This document shows, one piece after another, positions 26,729-35,157 of a DNA stretch of 35,342 nt. The notes beneath the pieces are model-generated. The model saw only the letters and a program-made list of their open reading frames with translations. It made no database searches and had not been told where the DNA came from. The stretch is taken from the NCBI RefSeq assembly GCF_012939955.1, contig NZ_SPMY01000021.1, positions 1-35,342 on the forward strand, in the 5' to 3' direction. This DNA comes from Candidatus Accumulibacter phosphatis. GTDB lineage: Bacteria > Pseudomonadota > Gammaproteobacteria > Burkholderiales > Rhodocyclaceae. Each line of letters begins with the position of its first letter. Position 1 is the stretch's first letter. The position numbers and the translations under genes are program-made.

Positions 26729-27607
26729 ATGAAAATCGGATTCATCGGCCTGGGTATCATGGGGCGCCCGATGGCGCTCAACTTGCTGGGCGCGGGGCAT
26801 GAACTGACCGTCTGGGCGCGTCGTGCCGAGTCGATGCAGCCCCTGCTCGACGCCGGCGCCAGGGCGGCTGACAGTCCCGCCGGGGTGGCCGGCGCGGTCG
26901 ATTTGCTGATCTCGATCGTCGCCGACGCCCCCGACGTCGAGCAGGTGATGCTTGGCGAACAAGGCGTGGCCAGCGCCGCTCGGGCTGGGCTGGTGGCGGT
27001 GGACATGAGCACCATCCGCCCGGCAGCGGCACGCGACATCGGCGCTCGCCTGCGCGAACAAGCTGTCGACTTCCTCGACGCGCCGGTTTCCGGCGGCGAA
27101 GTCGGGGCCATTGCCGGCAGCCTGTCGATCATGGTCGGCGGTAGTGTCGCCGCTTTCGAAACGGCACGACCGGCTTTCGAGTGCATGGGCAAGAACATCG
27201 TGCATGTCGGCGATGCGGGGGCCGGGCAAGTGGCCAAGGCGGCCAATCAGATCATTACCGGCGCGGGTGTGCTGACTGTCGCCGAAGCGCTCAATTTCGC
27301 GGCCAGGAGCGGGGTTGATCCGGCCAAGGTGCGTGAAGCCCTGCTCGGCGGCTTTGCCTATTCGAAGATCCTGGAGAACCATGGCCAGCGCATGCTCGAC
27401 CGCAACTTCAAACCGGGCTTCAAGTCCTGGATGCATCAGAAGGACATGAACATCGTCATGCAGAGCGCGCACGAACTGGGCATGTGCCTGCCGGTGGCGG
27501 CGGCGACTGCGCAGATGTACAACGCGATGGTCGGTTCGGGGCTTGGCGAGGAGGATTCGGTCGCCATTCTCAAGCTTCTGGAGCGCCTGTCGGGCGGCGA
27601 AGACTGA
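26729..27607 (+). CDS. NAD(P)-dependent beta-hydroxyacid dehydrogenase, copy 1 (GarR/tartronate-semialdehyde-reductase-like)
   Basis: A 292-aa protein of the 3-hydroxyisobutyrate/6-phosphogluconate dehydrogenase family. The nucleotide fold is KIGFIGLGIMGRPMALNLL (2-20). Substrate motif DAPVSGG contains S121; catalytic K170 and N173 lie in GAGQVAKAANQ. The C-terminal KDMNIVMQSAHELGMCLP is family-typical. Likely reactions include reduction of tartronate semialdehyde, succinate semialdehyde or similar; the substrate is not fixed by sequence. AGAGGG precedes the start. Its stop overlaps the start of copy 2 (TGATG). Confidence 0.9.
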   Translation: MKIGFIGLGIMGRPMALNLLGAGHELTVWARRAESMQPLLDAGARAADSPAGVAGAVDLLISIVADAPDVEQVMLGEQGVASAARAGLVAVDMSTIRPAAARDIGARLREQAVDFLDAPVSGGEVGAIAGSLSIMVGGSVAAFETARPAFECMGKNIVHVGDAGAGQVAKAANQIITGAGVLTVAEALNFAARSGVDPAKVREALLGGFAYSKILENHGQRMLDRNFKPGFKSWMHQKDMNIVMQSAHELGMCLPVAAATAQMYNAMVGSGLGEEDSVAILKLLERLSGGED

Positions 27608-28485
27608 TGCACATCGGTTTCATTGGCCTCGGCGTGATGGGTCAAGCCATGGCGTTGAACCTCTTGCGTGGCGGCCATCAACTGGTGATCTGGGCACGCC
27701 GACCGGAGTCGCTGCAGCCGCTACTCGCCGCCGGTGCCGTCGCTTGTGCGACGCCGGCTGCCGTCGGCCAGCGTAGTGAAGTGGTCTTCACCATGCTCAC
27801 GGCCGGTGCCGATGTCGAGCGTGTGGCGCTGGGGCTCGATGGCCTGGTCGACGGACTCGCCGCGGCTTCGCTGCTGGTCGACATGAGTACCATTGCGCCG
27901 GGCATGGCGCGCACGCTGGCCCAGCGCCTGGGCGAGCGTGCTATCGACATGCTCGACGCACCGGTATCCGGGGGTAGCCAGGCAGCCGTCGCTGCCAGCC
28001 TGGCAATCATGGTCGGCGGCAGGGCCGCGGTACTCGAGCGGGCGCGCCCGCTGCTGGCGCTGCTCGGCAAGACGATTGTCCATGTCGGCGACAACGGCGC
28101 CGGACAGGTCGCCAAGGCGTGCAATCAGATGATCATGGTCGGCGCGATTCAGGCGATTGCCGAGGCCTTGCACTTCAGTGCTGCGGCCGGTGCCGATCCG
28201 GCCAAGGTGCGCCAGGCGCTGGCGGGTGGTTCGGCCGGCAGCCGTGCGCTGGAAGCCATGGGCGGGCGAATGGTCGATCGCGAATTCGCCGCCGGCGTCG
28301 AAGCGCGGCTGCATCACAAGGACTACGGCATCCTGATGGACGAAGCGCATCGCCTCGGCGTGCCGCTGCCGCTGGCCGCACAGGTCTGGCAGCAACTCAA
28401 TGCGCTGATGGCCATGGGCTGGGGGCGCTCCGACACCGCCTCGCTGCTGCGCGTTCTGGAAGCAAGCCGACGCGCTGCCGGATGA
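27607..28485 (+). CDS. NAD(P)-dependent beta-hydroxyacid dehydrogenase, copy 2
   Basis: Also exactly 292 aa, and alignable with copy 1 without gaps over the parts checked: HIGFIGLGVMGQAMALNLL, DMSTIAPGMA, DAPVSGG with S121, GAGQVAKACNQM with K170 and N173, and HHKDYGILMDEAHRLGVPLP. It arose by tandem duplication and then diverged clearly. Differences cluster around the substrate entry regions (for example FTMLTAGADVERV versus ISIVADAPDVEQV), so a different substrate is plausible. It is translationally coupled to copy 1. Confidence 0.9.
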   Translation: MHIGFIGLGVMGQAMALNLLRGGHQLVIWARRPESLQPLLAAGAVACATPAAVGQRSEVVFTMLTAGADVERVALGLDGLVDGLAAASLLVDMSTIAPGMARTLAQRLGERAIDMLDAPVSGGSQAAVAASLAIMVGGRAAVLERARPLLALLGKTIVHVGDNGAGQVAKACNQMIMVGAIQAIAEALHFSAAAGADPAKVRQALAGGSAGSRALEAMGGRMVDREFAAGVEARLHHKDYGILMDEAHRLGVPLPLAAQVWQQLNALMAMGWGRSDTASLLRVLEASRRAAG

Positions 28486-28524
28486 GACGATCTGGCCGTT
28501 GCCGGGCTGGCCTGGCTGGCAACG

Positions 28525-28743
28525 CTAGTCGACAGGGATGATCAGCTTGTCCCAGCCTGAGCCTTCTTCGTCGCTGTTGGCTTTCTTGCTGCGGGCAAGC
28601 GCTGCCAGGCGCGCTTCCATTGCGGCGATCGACTGATCGGTAAACGTGAGTTTGCGCCGGTCGCTACCGCAGCGGCGTTCAGGTGCACCTTGTGGGCGCT
28701 GCAGTTGCCCCTGGCGTCGGTCTGGCCCTCGTTGCGTGCGCAT
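28525..28743 (-). CDS. Small conserved-looking hypothetical protein (72 aa)
   Basis: A basic, Arg/Gln-rich N-terminal half (about 1-30) is followed by a helical segment KLTFTDQSIAAMEARLAAL and an acidic tail ending DKLIIPVD. A strong AAGGGGTGAG lies upstream of ATG 28743, overlapping the end of the preceding 49-aa ORF. It is convergent with the dehydrogenase pair. I do not recognise a family. The contrast between basic head and acidic tail suggests a nucleic-acid- or protein-binding role, but this is a guess. Confidence 0.6.
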   Translation of the reverse strand: MRTQRGPDRRQGQLQRPQGAPERRCGSDRRKLTFTDQSIAAMEARLAALARSKKANSDEEGSGWDKLIIPVD

Positions 28744-28746
28744 TTT

Positions 28747-28896
28747 TTACTCACCCCTTGAAAATCGCGACATGATCGCCGTAGTGAAGTGGTACGCCGA
28801 AGGCCGTCCGCCATACCCCGAGGGCCCGTGTCCACTTTTCGCAACCGCCATTGCCGCGATGCGCAAGGCGATTACCGATAGTGTAATTGCGTTCAT
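28747..28896 (-). CDS. Very small ORF (49 aa) upstream of the 72-aa gene
   Basis: ATG 28896 begins MNAITLSVIALRIAAMAVAK, a hydrophobic helix of about 17 residues, then a Gly/Pro/Tyr-rich stretch, ending SRFSRGE. Its stop is 3 nt before the start of the 72-aa gene, and that gene's ribosome site lies inside it. GAAGG precedes the start at about 10 nt, and a plausible promoter sits just upstream. It could be a leader peptide that couples translation of the 72-aa protein, or a short membrane peptide. Beyond its promoter (28944-29069) I see nothing. Confidence 0.35.
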   Translation of the reverse strand: MNAITLSVIALRIAAMAVAKSGHGPSGYGGRPSAYHFTTAIMSRFSRGE

Positions 28897-28913
28897 GTCG
28901 CTTAGCCTTCAGC

Positions 28914-28943
28914 ATTATCCAGAAAACACCGCGTGAATACCAA
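28914..28943 (-). promoter_or_regulatory. Putative promoter of the two small ORFs
   Basis: Minus strand: TTGGTA (28943-28938), 18-bp spacer, GATAAT (28919-28914). It lies 18 nt before the 49-aa ORF start. It would make the small ORFs independent of the Hsp70 operon upstream. Confidence 0.45.
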
Positions 28944-29069
28944 TGCGGTAAGCTTATGGCACGGATTTGTGGCTTATGACCTCCCTCTCCAGCGCCAGCC
29001 GCCTGGCTCGTCCTGCGGGCGACGGATCACACGCAGCATCGCACCGTGGCGTGGCAGTATTGGCGTGGC

Positions 29070-32036
29070 TCAGCTCCTACCCGCTGGCGCAGACTGGGCT
29101 GCCGCCGCTGTCTGTGCTCGCCCTTCGTCGTGAACCAGGCGCAAGCCGGCCGGCAAGGACTCGCCAAAAGCACGGCGTTCGTCGGCTTTGTCGAGTTCGA
29201 CGACGTTACTGATCTGCTCGATCCAGTGACCATTGGCATTGATCGCACTCAGCCGCGCCACGACGCCCTCGCGGATGCTGTCGGGCAGGTCGCGTGAGCG
29301 ATCGCCGGTCAGGCGGGCGAGTTGAGTGGCCGCGAAGGCGGCCGGCTCGACCTTTTTCCAGTCTACGGCCAGCAGGCCTTCGAGCCAGCGACAGGCGTCT
29401 TCGACCGCTACCACCTGGTGGGCACTGCCGTAGAGCGGTTGGCGCGCGCCGAGGCGGCCGAGGGCCCACCAGCCGAGTGGCTTCTCTGACCCACTGGCCA
29501 GGCTGTCGAGCAGCCAGTCACCAACTTCGATCTTGCGTTCGACCGGCAATCTTTCGAGCGAAGCGACCAGGCGCAGCATGTCGTCGTGGCTACCGCTGAT
29601 CGGCGCCGGCTGGCGCTTGCGGGCTTTGACGGTCTCGGTTTGTAGCGCAGGCAGGAGTTCGGCGAGCAGAAGCTCTTGCGTCTCCGCCGCCAGGCCCCCG
29701 GCGGCACGCCGCCACAGCGTCCACCACTCGGACCAGTTCTGGCTCTCATTCACATACTGGATGCCTTGCGACAGCAGCGCAGTCAATTGCTCGATCCGCC
29801 AGTCGTCGATAGCGTCGCCAAGGCCCGGGCGCAGGCAGTAGCCAGCAAGGTTGAGCCACAGACGCTCGTGTTCCGGCGAGCGCCGCCGGCGGCGGGCGCG
29901 TTGCAGCAGGGCGTCGAAAAGGGCGCGCAGCAGCGGCATCTCCCAGTCGTCGCGCTTGCCGAGCAGATGTTCGAGCTGGCCGCGCAGGCGGCGCACTTCC
30001 TTGTTGTCGACGGCCTGCGAACGGCCGCCGAAAATATGTTCGATGGACTTCACCGCATCGGCGAAGCGCGGTGGCAGGGCTTCGGACGAGGCCGTCGTCG
30101 CTTCGCCGTCGCTGCGTAACTGGAATTCGAGCAGCCAGCGACGAGCCGGGTTGTCGATGCTGACGCAGTGCAGTTCCAGGCTGCCGACTTCGGTGATCCC
30201 GGTGATCAGCTCCACACGCACTTCGCGCTGCGTGCTGCCGGCCTGTGGCTGCACGACGGTGGCAATCGGCGGCAGGCGGATGAAATCTTCATCGTCGAGG
30301 GAGGCGATTTGACCCGGCTGATAGCGCGTGTCGGCCACCGACGAGGCGAGATAGAAGCGCACCGGCTGACCCAGGCGCAGGCTGAAGGTACGTTCCGGCA
30401 GGCGGATTTCGTGCCCTTCCTCGCTGCCGCGCGGCAGGATGCAGATGCCGCGTCGCTGCTTGCTGCCTTCTTCGAGGACCAGGAAGTAGCTGCGCGCCGA
30501 GCCGCCGCCGATGCGTCGCCCGTGCCCTTGGCGGACCAGCGCGTAGGCGACTGCGCCGCGGGCCACGGCAATGTCCGGGTTGTCGTTGTGCAGCAGGCGC
30601 AGCGGCGTGCCGCGCCAGTCGGCGAGAGTGGCTTGCAGGCGCTCGCTCAGCGCCTCGGCACGAAAGACGCCGCCGTTGAAGAGCACGGTATCGGGTACCG
30701 GCAGGCGCGGTTCGGCCGGCGGCTGTTCGTCGCCCGCTTGCTGTACTGTTTGTTGGGCTTGCGGTTCTTGCGCTGCAAGCGGCTCTTCTGGCTCGGCGAG
30801 GGCGCGCTGCGCCGCCTCTTTGTGGCGCCTGAGAAAAGCGGCGACATGGCGGGTGATCGCCGCATCGGCGGGGTAGGGCAGTCCGAATTCGACCAGCCCG
30901 GCGCGCCGCTGCAGTATCGGTTGATCGACGGCGACGCGCGGCATGAAGCCGTCGACGATCATGTTCAGCACTTCGTCGCGCTGCAACTCGATGCTGCGAG
31001 CGCCGCCGATCAGCTTGGCGCCGCCGCCGAGCAGGGTCAGCAAGACCGATTCGGGTGCGCCATGCGCCAGCAATTGTTCCTTGGCTGCCCGGCAGCGCGC
31101 CGTCAGCTGCGAAAAACGCGCCGCCGACAGCTTCTTGCCGCCACTCTCCGGCAGGCGTGACTCGACCAGGTGGGCCAGCGCCAGATCCATATTGTCGCCA
31201 CCGAGCATCAGGTGGTTGCCGACACCGACGCGTGTCAGCTCCGGCTCACCGTCCTTGAACGCTACCTGAATCAGGGTCAGGTCAGTGGTGCCGCCACCGA
31301 TGTCACAGACCATCAGCAGCCGCGTTTCGGCGAGCTCCGTGTCGAGGCTTTCCTGATGACGGAACAGCCAGTCATAAAACGCTGCTTGCGGTTCCTCGAG
31401 CAGACGCAGCCTGGGCAGGCCGGCTTGCCGCGCGGCTTCGACGGTCAGCGCCCGCGCCCCTTCGTCGAAGGAAGCGGGAACGGTCAGGATCACCTGTTGC
31501 TGTTCGAGGGGTGCCTGCGGGAAGCGGTGCCCCCAGGCGGCGCGAACGTGCGCCAGATAACTGGCGCTGGCGGCGACCGGCGAAACCTTGGCGACAGCGG
31601 CGTCCGCACCCCAGGGCAGGATGGCTGCCATGCGGTCGACCGAGGCGTGCGACAACCAGCTCTTGGCGCTGGCGACCAGGCGACCGGGAACCTGCGCGCC
31701 GAGTTCGAGGGCGAAGCGGCCGGTGAGGGCGAGTTGAGCGCCTTCGCCAAGGTCGCCACCGTCGCCATCATCGGCACTTTCGCCGTCGCCAACGCTGTCG
31801 CCGACTTTCCCGCCACCCGCCTCGGCCGGCCATGGCAATTGCAGATCGCCAGGTCTGAGCTCGCCGGCCGCCGGATGAAAGCGCACCGAAGGCAGTAGCG
31901 GCCGGGCGGCGACTTCGCCGGCGCCGACCAGTTGCTCGATCTCGAAAAGCTCGACCTGCTGCCCTCCGGGCGCGGCATAGGCGACGACGGTATTGCTGGT
32001 TCCGAGATCGATACCGACGATGTATTGCTGCTTCAC
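29070..32036 (-). CDS. Hsp70-like protein with C-terminal DUF3731-type region (988 aa)
   Basis: The N-terminal actin-fold ATPase has phosphate-1 IVGIDLGTSNTVVAY (6-20), phosphate-2 VCDIGGGTTDLTL (243-255), GGDNMDLAL and an adenosine-site LFNGGVFRAEALSER. An acidic Gly/Asp-rich insert (about 72-100) and a Gln/Glu-rich insert are unusual. Instead of the DnaK peptide-binding domain and lid there is a large C-terminal region typical of Hsp70-family proteins carrying DUF3731, with LWLNLAGYCLRPGLGD and GWWALGRLGAR. Substrate and co-chaperone are unknown. It starts 5 bp after the companion Hsp70-like gene, so they form one operon. Confidence 0.9.
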   Translation of the reverse strand: MKQQYIVGIDLGTSNTVVAYAAPGGQQVELFEIEQLVGAGEVAARPLLPSVRFHPAAGELRPGDLQLPWPAEAGGGKVGDSVGDGESADDGDGGDLGEGAQLALTGRFALELGAQVPGRLVASAKSWLSHASVDRMAAILPWGADAAVAKVSPVAASASYLAHVRAAWGHRFPQAPLEQQQVILTVPASFDEGARALTVEAARQAGLPRLRLLEEPQAAFYDWLFRHQESLDTELAETRLLMVCDIGGGTTDLTLIQVAFKDGEPELTRVGVGNHLMLGGDNMDLALAHLVESRLPESGGKKLSAARFSQLTARCRAAKEQLLAHGAPESVLLTLLGGGAKLIGGARSIELQRDEVLNMIVDGFMPRVAVDQPILQRRAGLVEFGLPYPADAAITRHVAAFLRRHKEAAQRALAEPEEPLAAQEPQAQQTVQQAGDEQPPAEPRLPVPDTVLFNGGVFRAEALSERLQATLADWRGTPLRLLHNDNPDIAVARGAVAYALVRQGHGRRIGGGSARSYFLVLEEGSKQRRGICILPRGSEEGHEIRLPERTFSLRLGQPVRFYLASSVADTRYQPGQIASLDDEDFIRLPPIATVVQPQAGSTQREVRVELITGITEVGSLELHCVSIDNPARRWLLEFQLRSDGEATTASSEALPPRFADAVKSIEHIFGGRSQAVDNKEVRRLRGQLEHLLGKRDDWEMPLLRALFDALLQRARRRRRSPEHERLWLNLAGYCLRPGLGDAIDDWRIEQLTALLSQGIQYVNESQNWSEWWTLWRRAAGGLAAETQELLLAELLPALQTETVKARKRQPAPISGSHDDMLRLVASLERLPVERKIEVGDWLLDSLASGSEKPLGWWALGRLGARQPLYGSAHQVVAVEDACRWLEGLLAVDWKKVEPAAFAATQLARLTGDRSRDLPDSIREGVVARLSAINANGHWIEQISNVVELDKADERRAFGESLPAGLRLVHDEGRAQTAAAAQSAPAGRS

Positions 32037-32041
32037 GGCCC

Positions 32042-33916
32042 TCAGTCCGTCGCGTTGGCGACATCGCCGGCACTACTGCCAGCGTCGCGCGCGTCAAACT
32101 CGACTTTCCAGCGCTCCGGGCCATCGTGCGGCAGTGCTTCGAGTTCGAGCGTGCCGGCCTCGGTAACGCGCGCGTGCAGCTTGACGCGGACCACTTCGCC
32201 GTCGGCGCGACCTGCGGCGGGCAGCGTCGTCTGGATCTCGGCGAGTTCCTGCAGTTCATCGGGTTCCCAGTCGGCGAGCAAGGTGCCGACCTGATCCTGG
32301 CGGCGAACCGACGAGCCGAAGAAGCGGAAGCGTACCGCTTCGCCGACGACCAGCCCGAACTCCTGCTCCGGAAGCGCGGCGTCGCTGCCTTCCTCCATGC
32401 CGAACGGCGCCAGGCACAGCGCCTGCACCGGTGGTTGCATGCCGGGTACTGCCGGCATCACCGATTCGATGGCCACATAGTAGGAACGCGCCGTGCCGCC
32501 ACGGATGCGCACCCCCTGGCCGCGGCGCACGTAGCCGTAGTAGGCACCGCCACGGGCGACGGCCAGATCGAGGTCGGCGCCTTCGAGCGGACGGGCCGGT
32601 GGCGCGCCTTCCGCAGCGAGCCAGGAGTTGATCGTCGCCAGGGTGCGCTCGGCGAGCAGCTCCGACTTGAAGACGCCACCATTGAACAGCACCGCCGTCG
32701 GATGCAGGAAAGTCGCGCCATCCGGCAAGGTACCGGTGAAGCCTTCGAGATCGGCCGTCGCGGCGACCTGGCGAGCCAGGAAAGCGGCCAGGTGACGGGT
32801 GATCGCCGCGTCGTGGGCATAGGGCAGGCCGAGCTGTGTCAGACCGGCGCGACCGCGTACCTGCGGACGGTCGCCGATGGCGGCGTCGGGGAAGAAGCCT
32901 TCCAGCAGGGTGGCAGTCAGTTCGGCGCGCGTCAGTTCGCTGCGCAGCGAGCCGCCGATCAACTTGGCGCCGCGGCTGGCGATGATCAGCGGCACTTCGC
33001 TGAGCGAGGCGTCGTTGAGCAGTGCTTCCTTGGCCGAGCGGCAGGAATGGGTCAGCGCTCGCAGCTGCCAGGCGTCGGTCTTGATGCCCTGGGCGCCGAG
33101 CTTGCTGGCGACGGCGAAGGCCAGGGCCAGATCCATGTTGTCGCCACCGAGCAGGATGTGCTCGCCGACCGCGACCCGGTGCAGCTCGAGGACGCCATCG
33201 CGTTCGAGAACGGCGATTAGCGAGAAGTCGCTGGTACCGCCGCCGACGTCGGCGACGAGGATGATCTCGCCCGGCCGGACCTGCTTGCGCCAGCTGCCGG
33301 CGCTTTTCTGAATCCAGCTGTACAACGCCGCCTGCGGCTCTTCGAGCAGGATCATGTGTTTGCAGCCGGCCGCCTTGGCTGCTTCGGCACTCAATTCGCG
33401 TGCCGCCGGATCGAAGGAAGCCGGGATGGTGACGACGATTTCCTGCTCGGCGAAAGGCGCCTCGGGGTGGGCGTCGTCCCAGGCGGCGCGCAAGTGGCTG
33501 AGGTAGCGCAGCGAGGCTTCGAGTGGCGACAGGCGTGCCACTTCCGGCGGTGCGTCGTGCGGCAGGATGTCGGCGCGCCGGTCGACGCCGGCGTGGCAGA
33601 GCCAGCTCTTGGCACTCGACACCAGCCGTATCGGCGTCGCCGCACCGCGGCTGCGCGCCATTTCACCGACGGCATAGTCCTGCTCGGCGGTCCACGGCAG
33701 GCCGAGGTCACCGGGCGCCAGTTCGCTGGCATGCGGCAGGTAGATGAAAGACGGCAGCAGTCCCGGCGACTCGACCGAACCGGGGGCCGTCAGTTGTGGG
33801 ATCGGCAGTACGTCCTGCGCGACGTTCTCGCCGTCGCTGTTGGCGATGTCGACGTAGGACAGGGCGCAATGGGTGGTACCGAGATCGATACCAATGGAGA
33901 ATTTTGCTTCGCTCAT
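32042..33916 (-). CDS. Hsp70-like protein, short form without canonical substrate lid (624 aa)
   Basis: Actin-fold ATPase with SIGIDLGTTHCALSYV (7-22), VADVGGGTSDFSL (221-233), LLGGDNMDLALA and LFNGGVFKSELLAER, all in the same order as its neighbour. Residues about 470-610 are a beta-rich region (GGTARSYYVAIE, FGLVVGEAVRFRFFGSS) in place of a DnaK-type peptide-binding domain; a helical lid is absent. Its ATG overlaps the DUF2760 stop (ATGA), and the longer Hsp70-like gene follows 5 bp later. The two ATPases look like an old duplication and may form a heteromeric chaperone; this is inference. Confidence 0.92.
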   Translation of the reverse strand: MSEAKFSIGIDLGTTHCALSYVDIANSDGENVAQDVLPIPQLTAPGSVESPGLLPSFIYLPHASELAPGDLGLPWTAEQDYAVGEMARSRGAATPIRLVSSAKSWLCHAGVDRRADILPHDAPPEVARLSPLEASLRYLSHLRAAWDDAHPEAPFAEQEIVVTIPASFDPAARELSAEAAKAAGCKHMILLEEPQAALYSWIQKSAGSWRKQVRPGEIILVADVGGGTSDFSLIAVLERDGVLELHRVAVGEHILLGGDNMDLALAFAVASKLGAQGIKTDAWQLRALTHSCRSAKEALLNDASLSEVPLIIASRGAKLIGGSLRSELTRAELTATLLEGFFPDAAIGDRPQVRGRAGLTQLGLPYAHDAAITRHLAAFLARQVAATADLEGFTGTLPDGATFLHPTAVLFNGGVFKSELLAERTLATINSWLAAEGAPPARPLEGADLDLAVARGGAYYGYVRRGQGVRIRGGTARSYYVAIESVMPAVPGMQPPVQALCLAPFGMEEGSDAALPEQEFGLVVGEAVRFRFFGSSVRRQDQVGTLLADWEPDELQELAEIQTTLPAAGRADGEVVRVKLHARVTEAGTLELEALPHDGPERWKVEFDARDAGSSAGDVANATD

Positions 33917-34485
33917 AGTTCAACCTCCGCCGGCGCGACGATATGTAGATCGTGGCTGCCGGAAAGTTTGGGCAGGCGGGTTTCGACAACCCGCCAGCCG
34001 CGGTGGGTGATGTGGCCGTTGAAGGGCGGCTCGCCGACGACATTGCCGGTGATGCGAATCGCCGCAGCGTCGAAGCCTTCCGGCAGGGTAATCGCGCTGC
34101 CTTCGTCTTCCTCGCGCACCGGGTCGATGCTGAAATTGTCGACCAGCACTTTGCGACAGCCTTCATGGACCAGGCGGGCGGCCGCGCCGACATCGGCGTC
34201 GGGATAGGCGGCGACATCCTCCTGGATGAAATCGATGAAACGGGCCTCGCGCTGCAAGAGGCCGAGAAGTTGCAGGGCGCCGTCGGGCGCCGCTTCCTTG
34301 AGTGCCGGCGCCGCGGGCTTCGCCGCGGCGGTCGCCGCTGCCGTGCCGTTGGCTTTCTTGCGTTGGCGCTCGGCCAGCCGCAGCGCCTGGACGCCGCCAG
34401 CGAACTCGCTATTGCCAATAATCTTGAAGAAGCAGGCGATGGCAATGCCGATTCTGCTGAAAAAGTGTGGATTCTTTGGCTTCAT
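33913..34485 (-). CDS. DUF2760 protein, first gene of the Hsp70-like operon
   Basis: A 190-aa protein. The N-terminus has a short hydrophobic stretch (GIAIACFFKII, 12-22), then an Ala/Lys-rich linker (about 43-66). The C-terminal domain includes ALQLLGLLQREARFIDFIQE, LVHEGCRKVLVDNFSIDPVR, AAIRITGNVVGEPPFNGHITH and HDLHIVAPAEVEL, matching DUF2760. The short hydrophobic segment could anchor it to the membrane. It overlaps the downstream Hsp70-like gene by 4 bp, so a dedicated partner or adaptor role is likely. No biochemical function is known to me. Confidence 0.88.
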   Translation of the reverse strand: MKPKNPHFFSRIGIAIACFFKIIGNSEFAGGVQALRLAERQRKKANGTAAATAAAKPAAPALKEAAPDGALQLLGLLQREARFIDFIQEDVAAYPDADVGAAARLVHEGCRKVLVDNFSIDPVREEDEGSAITLPEGFDAAAIRITGNVVGEPPFNGHITHRGWRVVETRLPKLSGSHDLHIVAPAEVEL

Positions 34486-34724
34486 GGATGGGTCCTGGTA
34501 TTTGCCGCCGCAGCGGCTCGGTGACAGGCTTCAAGACCCGGCCGCGCAGCGCCAGGGCTGGCTGCTGCTTCGCGCCGGGTGTTGAGAAAGTGCGTAAAGA
34601 GGGACAAGGAATGGCAGGGCATTTCTTCTGGCTTGCGCATGGTAGCCATGGTCGCAGGGGTACGCAACGTCGGGCAGGAAGTCTGCCCAGGCGCCTGGCG
34701 CTGGACATTGTCCATCAGGCGGCT

Positions 34725-34741
34725 ATGTTGCGGTGCAATAT
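34725..34741. promoter_or_regulatory. ATGTTGC-N3-GCAATAT palindrome upstream of the DUF2760 operon
   Basis: TTGC (34728-34731) and GCAA (34735-34738) form a perfect inverted repeat around GGT, extended by AT/AT on the outside. On the minus strand it overlaps TATATT (34742-34737), a possible -10 for the DUF2760 operon about 250 bp away. TTGC-N3-GCAA resembles sites reported for PHA-responsive PhaR repressors; the match is short, so this is only a suggestion. Confidence 0.3.
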
Positions 34742-34749
34742 AAACCATT

Positions 34750-35025
34750 TTGGCGATTTCGGGTAGATGCCGCCGAGGCTGCGTCATTCGGCAAGCCGCT
34801 GTCGCTTGCCGCCTTCTGCGCCTTCCTGAAAGTGCGCGGGCACTGGTGCTGGCCGTCGACGACATCGAACAGTCGCTGAAGGTTGTCGACCTGGTGGGCG
34901 ATCATTTCCCGACACTGGAAATCGTCGCGCGGGCGCGCGACGTGATCCACTGGAAGCAGTTGCGTGAGCATCGGGTGATGCGGGTCGAGCGCGAGCGACA
35001 GAAGGAGCCACCGGTGGATCGCTGA
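34750..35025 (+). pseudogene. Fragment of a KefB/KefC-type potassium-efflux protein (RCK N-domain)
   Basis: The part SARALVLAVDDIEQSLKVVDL, VGDHFPTLEIVARARDVIHW and KQLREHRVMRVERE matches the Rossmann-type TrkA-N domain near the C-terminus of KefB/KefC. No transmembrane antiporter region is encoded upstream, and the frame stops after EPPVDR without the usual C-terminal extension. So only about 75 codons remain recognisable, roughly 34800-35000; the first residues of the frame are not family-like. It abuts the repeat cluster at the right edge, which suggests deletion at or near the repeats. Confidence 0.6.
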
Positions 35026-35040
35026 ACGGGCGAACTTTTA

Positions 35041-35157
35041 AGGTGAAAGTCGCGCAAGCGACTCACGAAACTCCCTTCTCCTTGCGGGAGAAGGGGCAGG
35101 GGGAAGAGGGAAACGGGTCATGACTTTCATGATTTGGGGTGTCTCCACGTGTCATGA
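35041..35157 (+). repeat. Dispersed hairpin repeat, shortened copy (R1)
   Basis: It contains AGTCGC-GCAA-GCGACT, CTCACGAAACTCCCTTCTCC, GCGGGAGAAGG, GGTCATGACTTTCATGAT and GTGTCTCCACGTGTCATGACC. The central two hairpins of the full unit are missing, replaced by a short GGGAAGAGGGAAAC stretch. It directly abuts copy R2. Confidence 0.85.

Noticed and set aside
28498..28523. GTTGCC/GGCAAC stem between the dehydrogenase pair and the small ORF as terminator
   Set aside because: Long 14-nt loop, six-bp stem and no U-tract.
34486..34749. Small plus-strand gene beginning near 34612
   Set aside because: The frame has no recognisable features and no good ribosome site; it is more likely the leader region of the DUF2760 operon.
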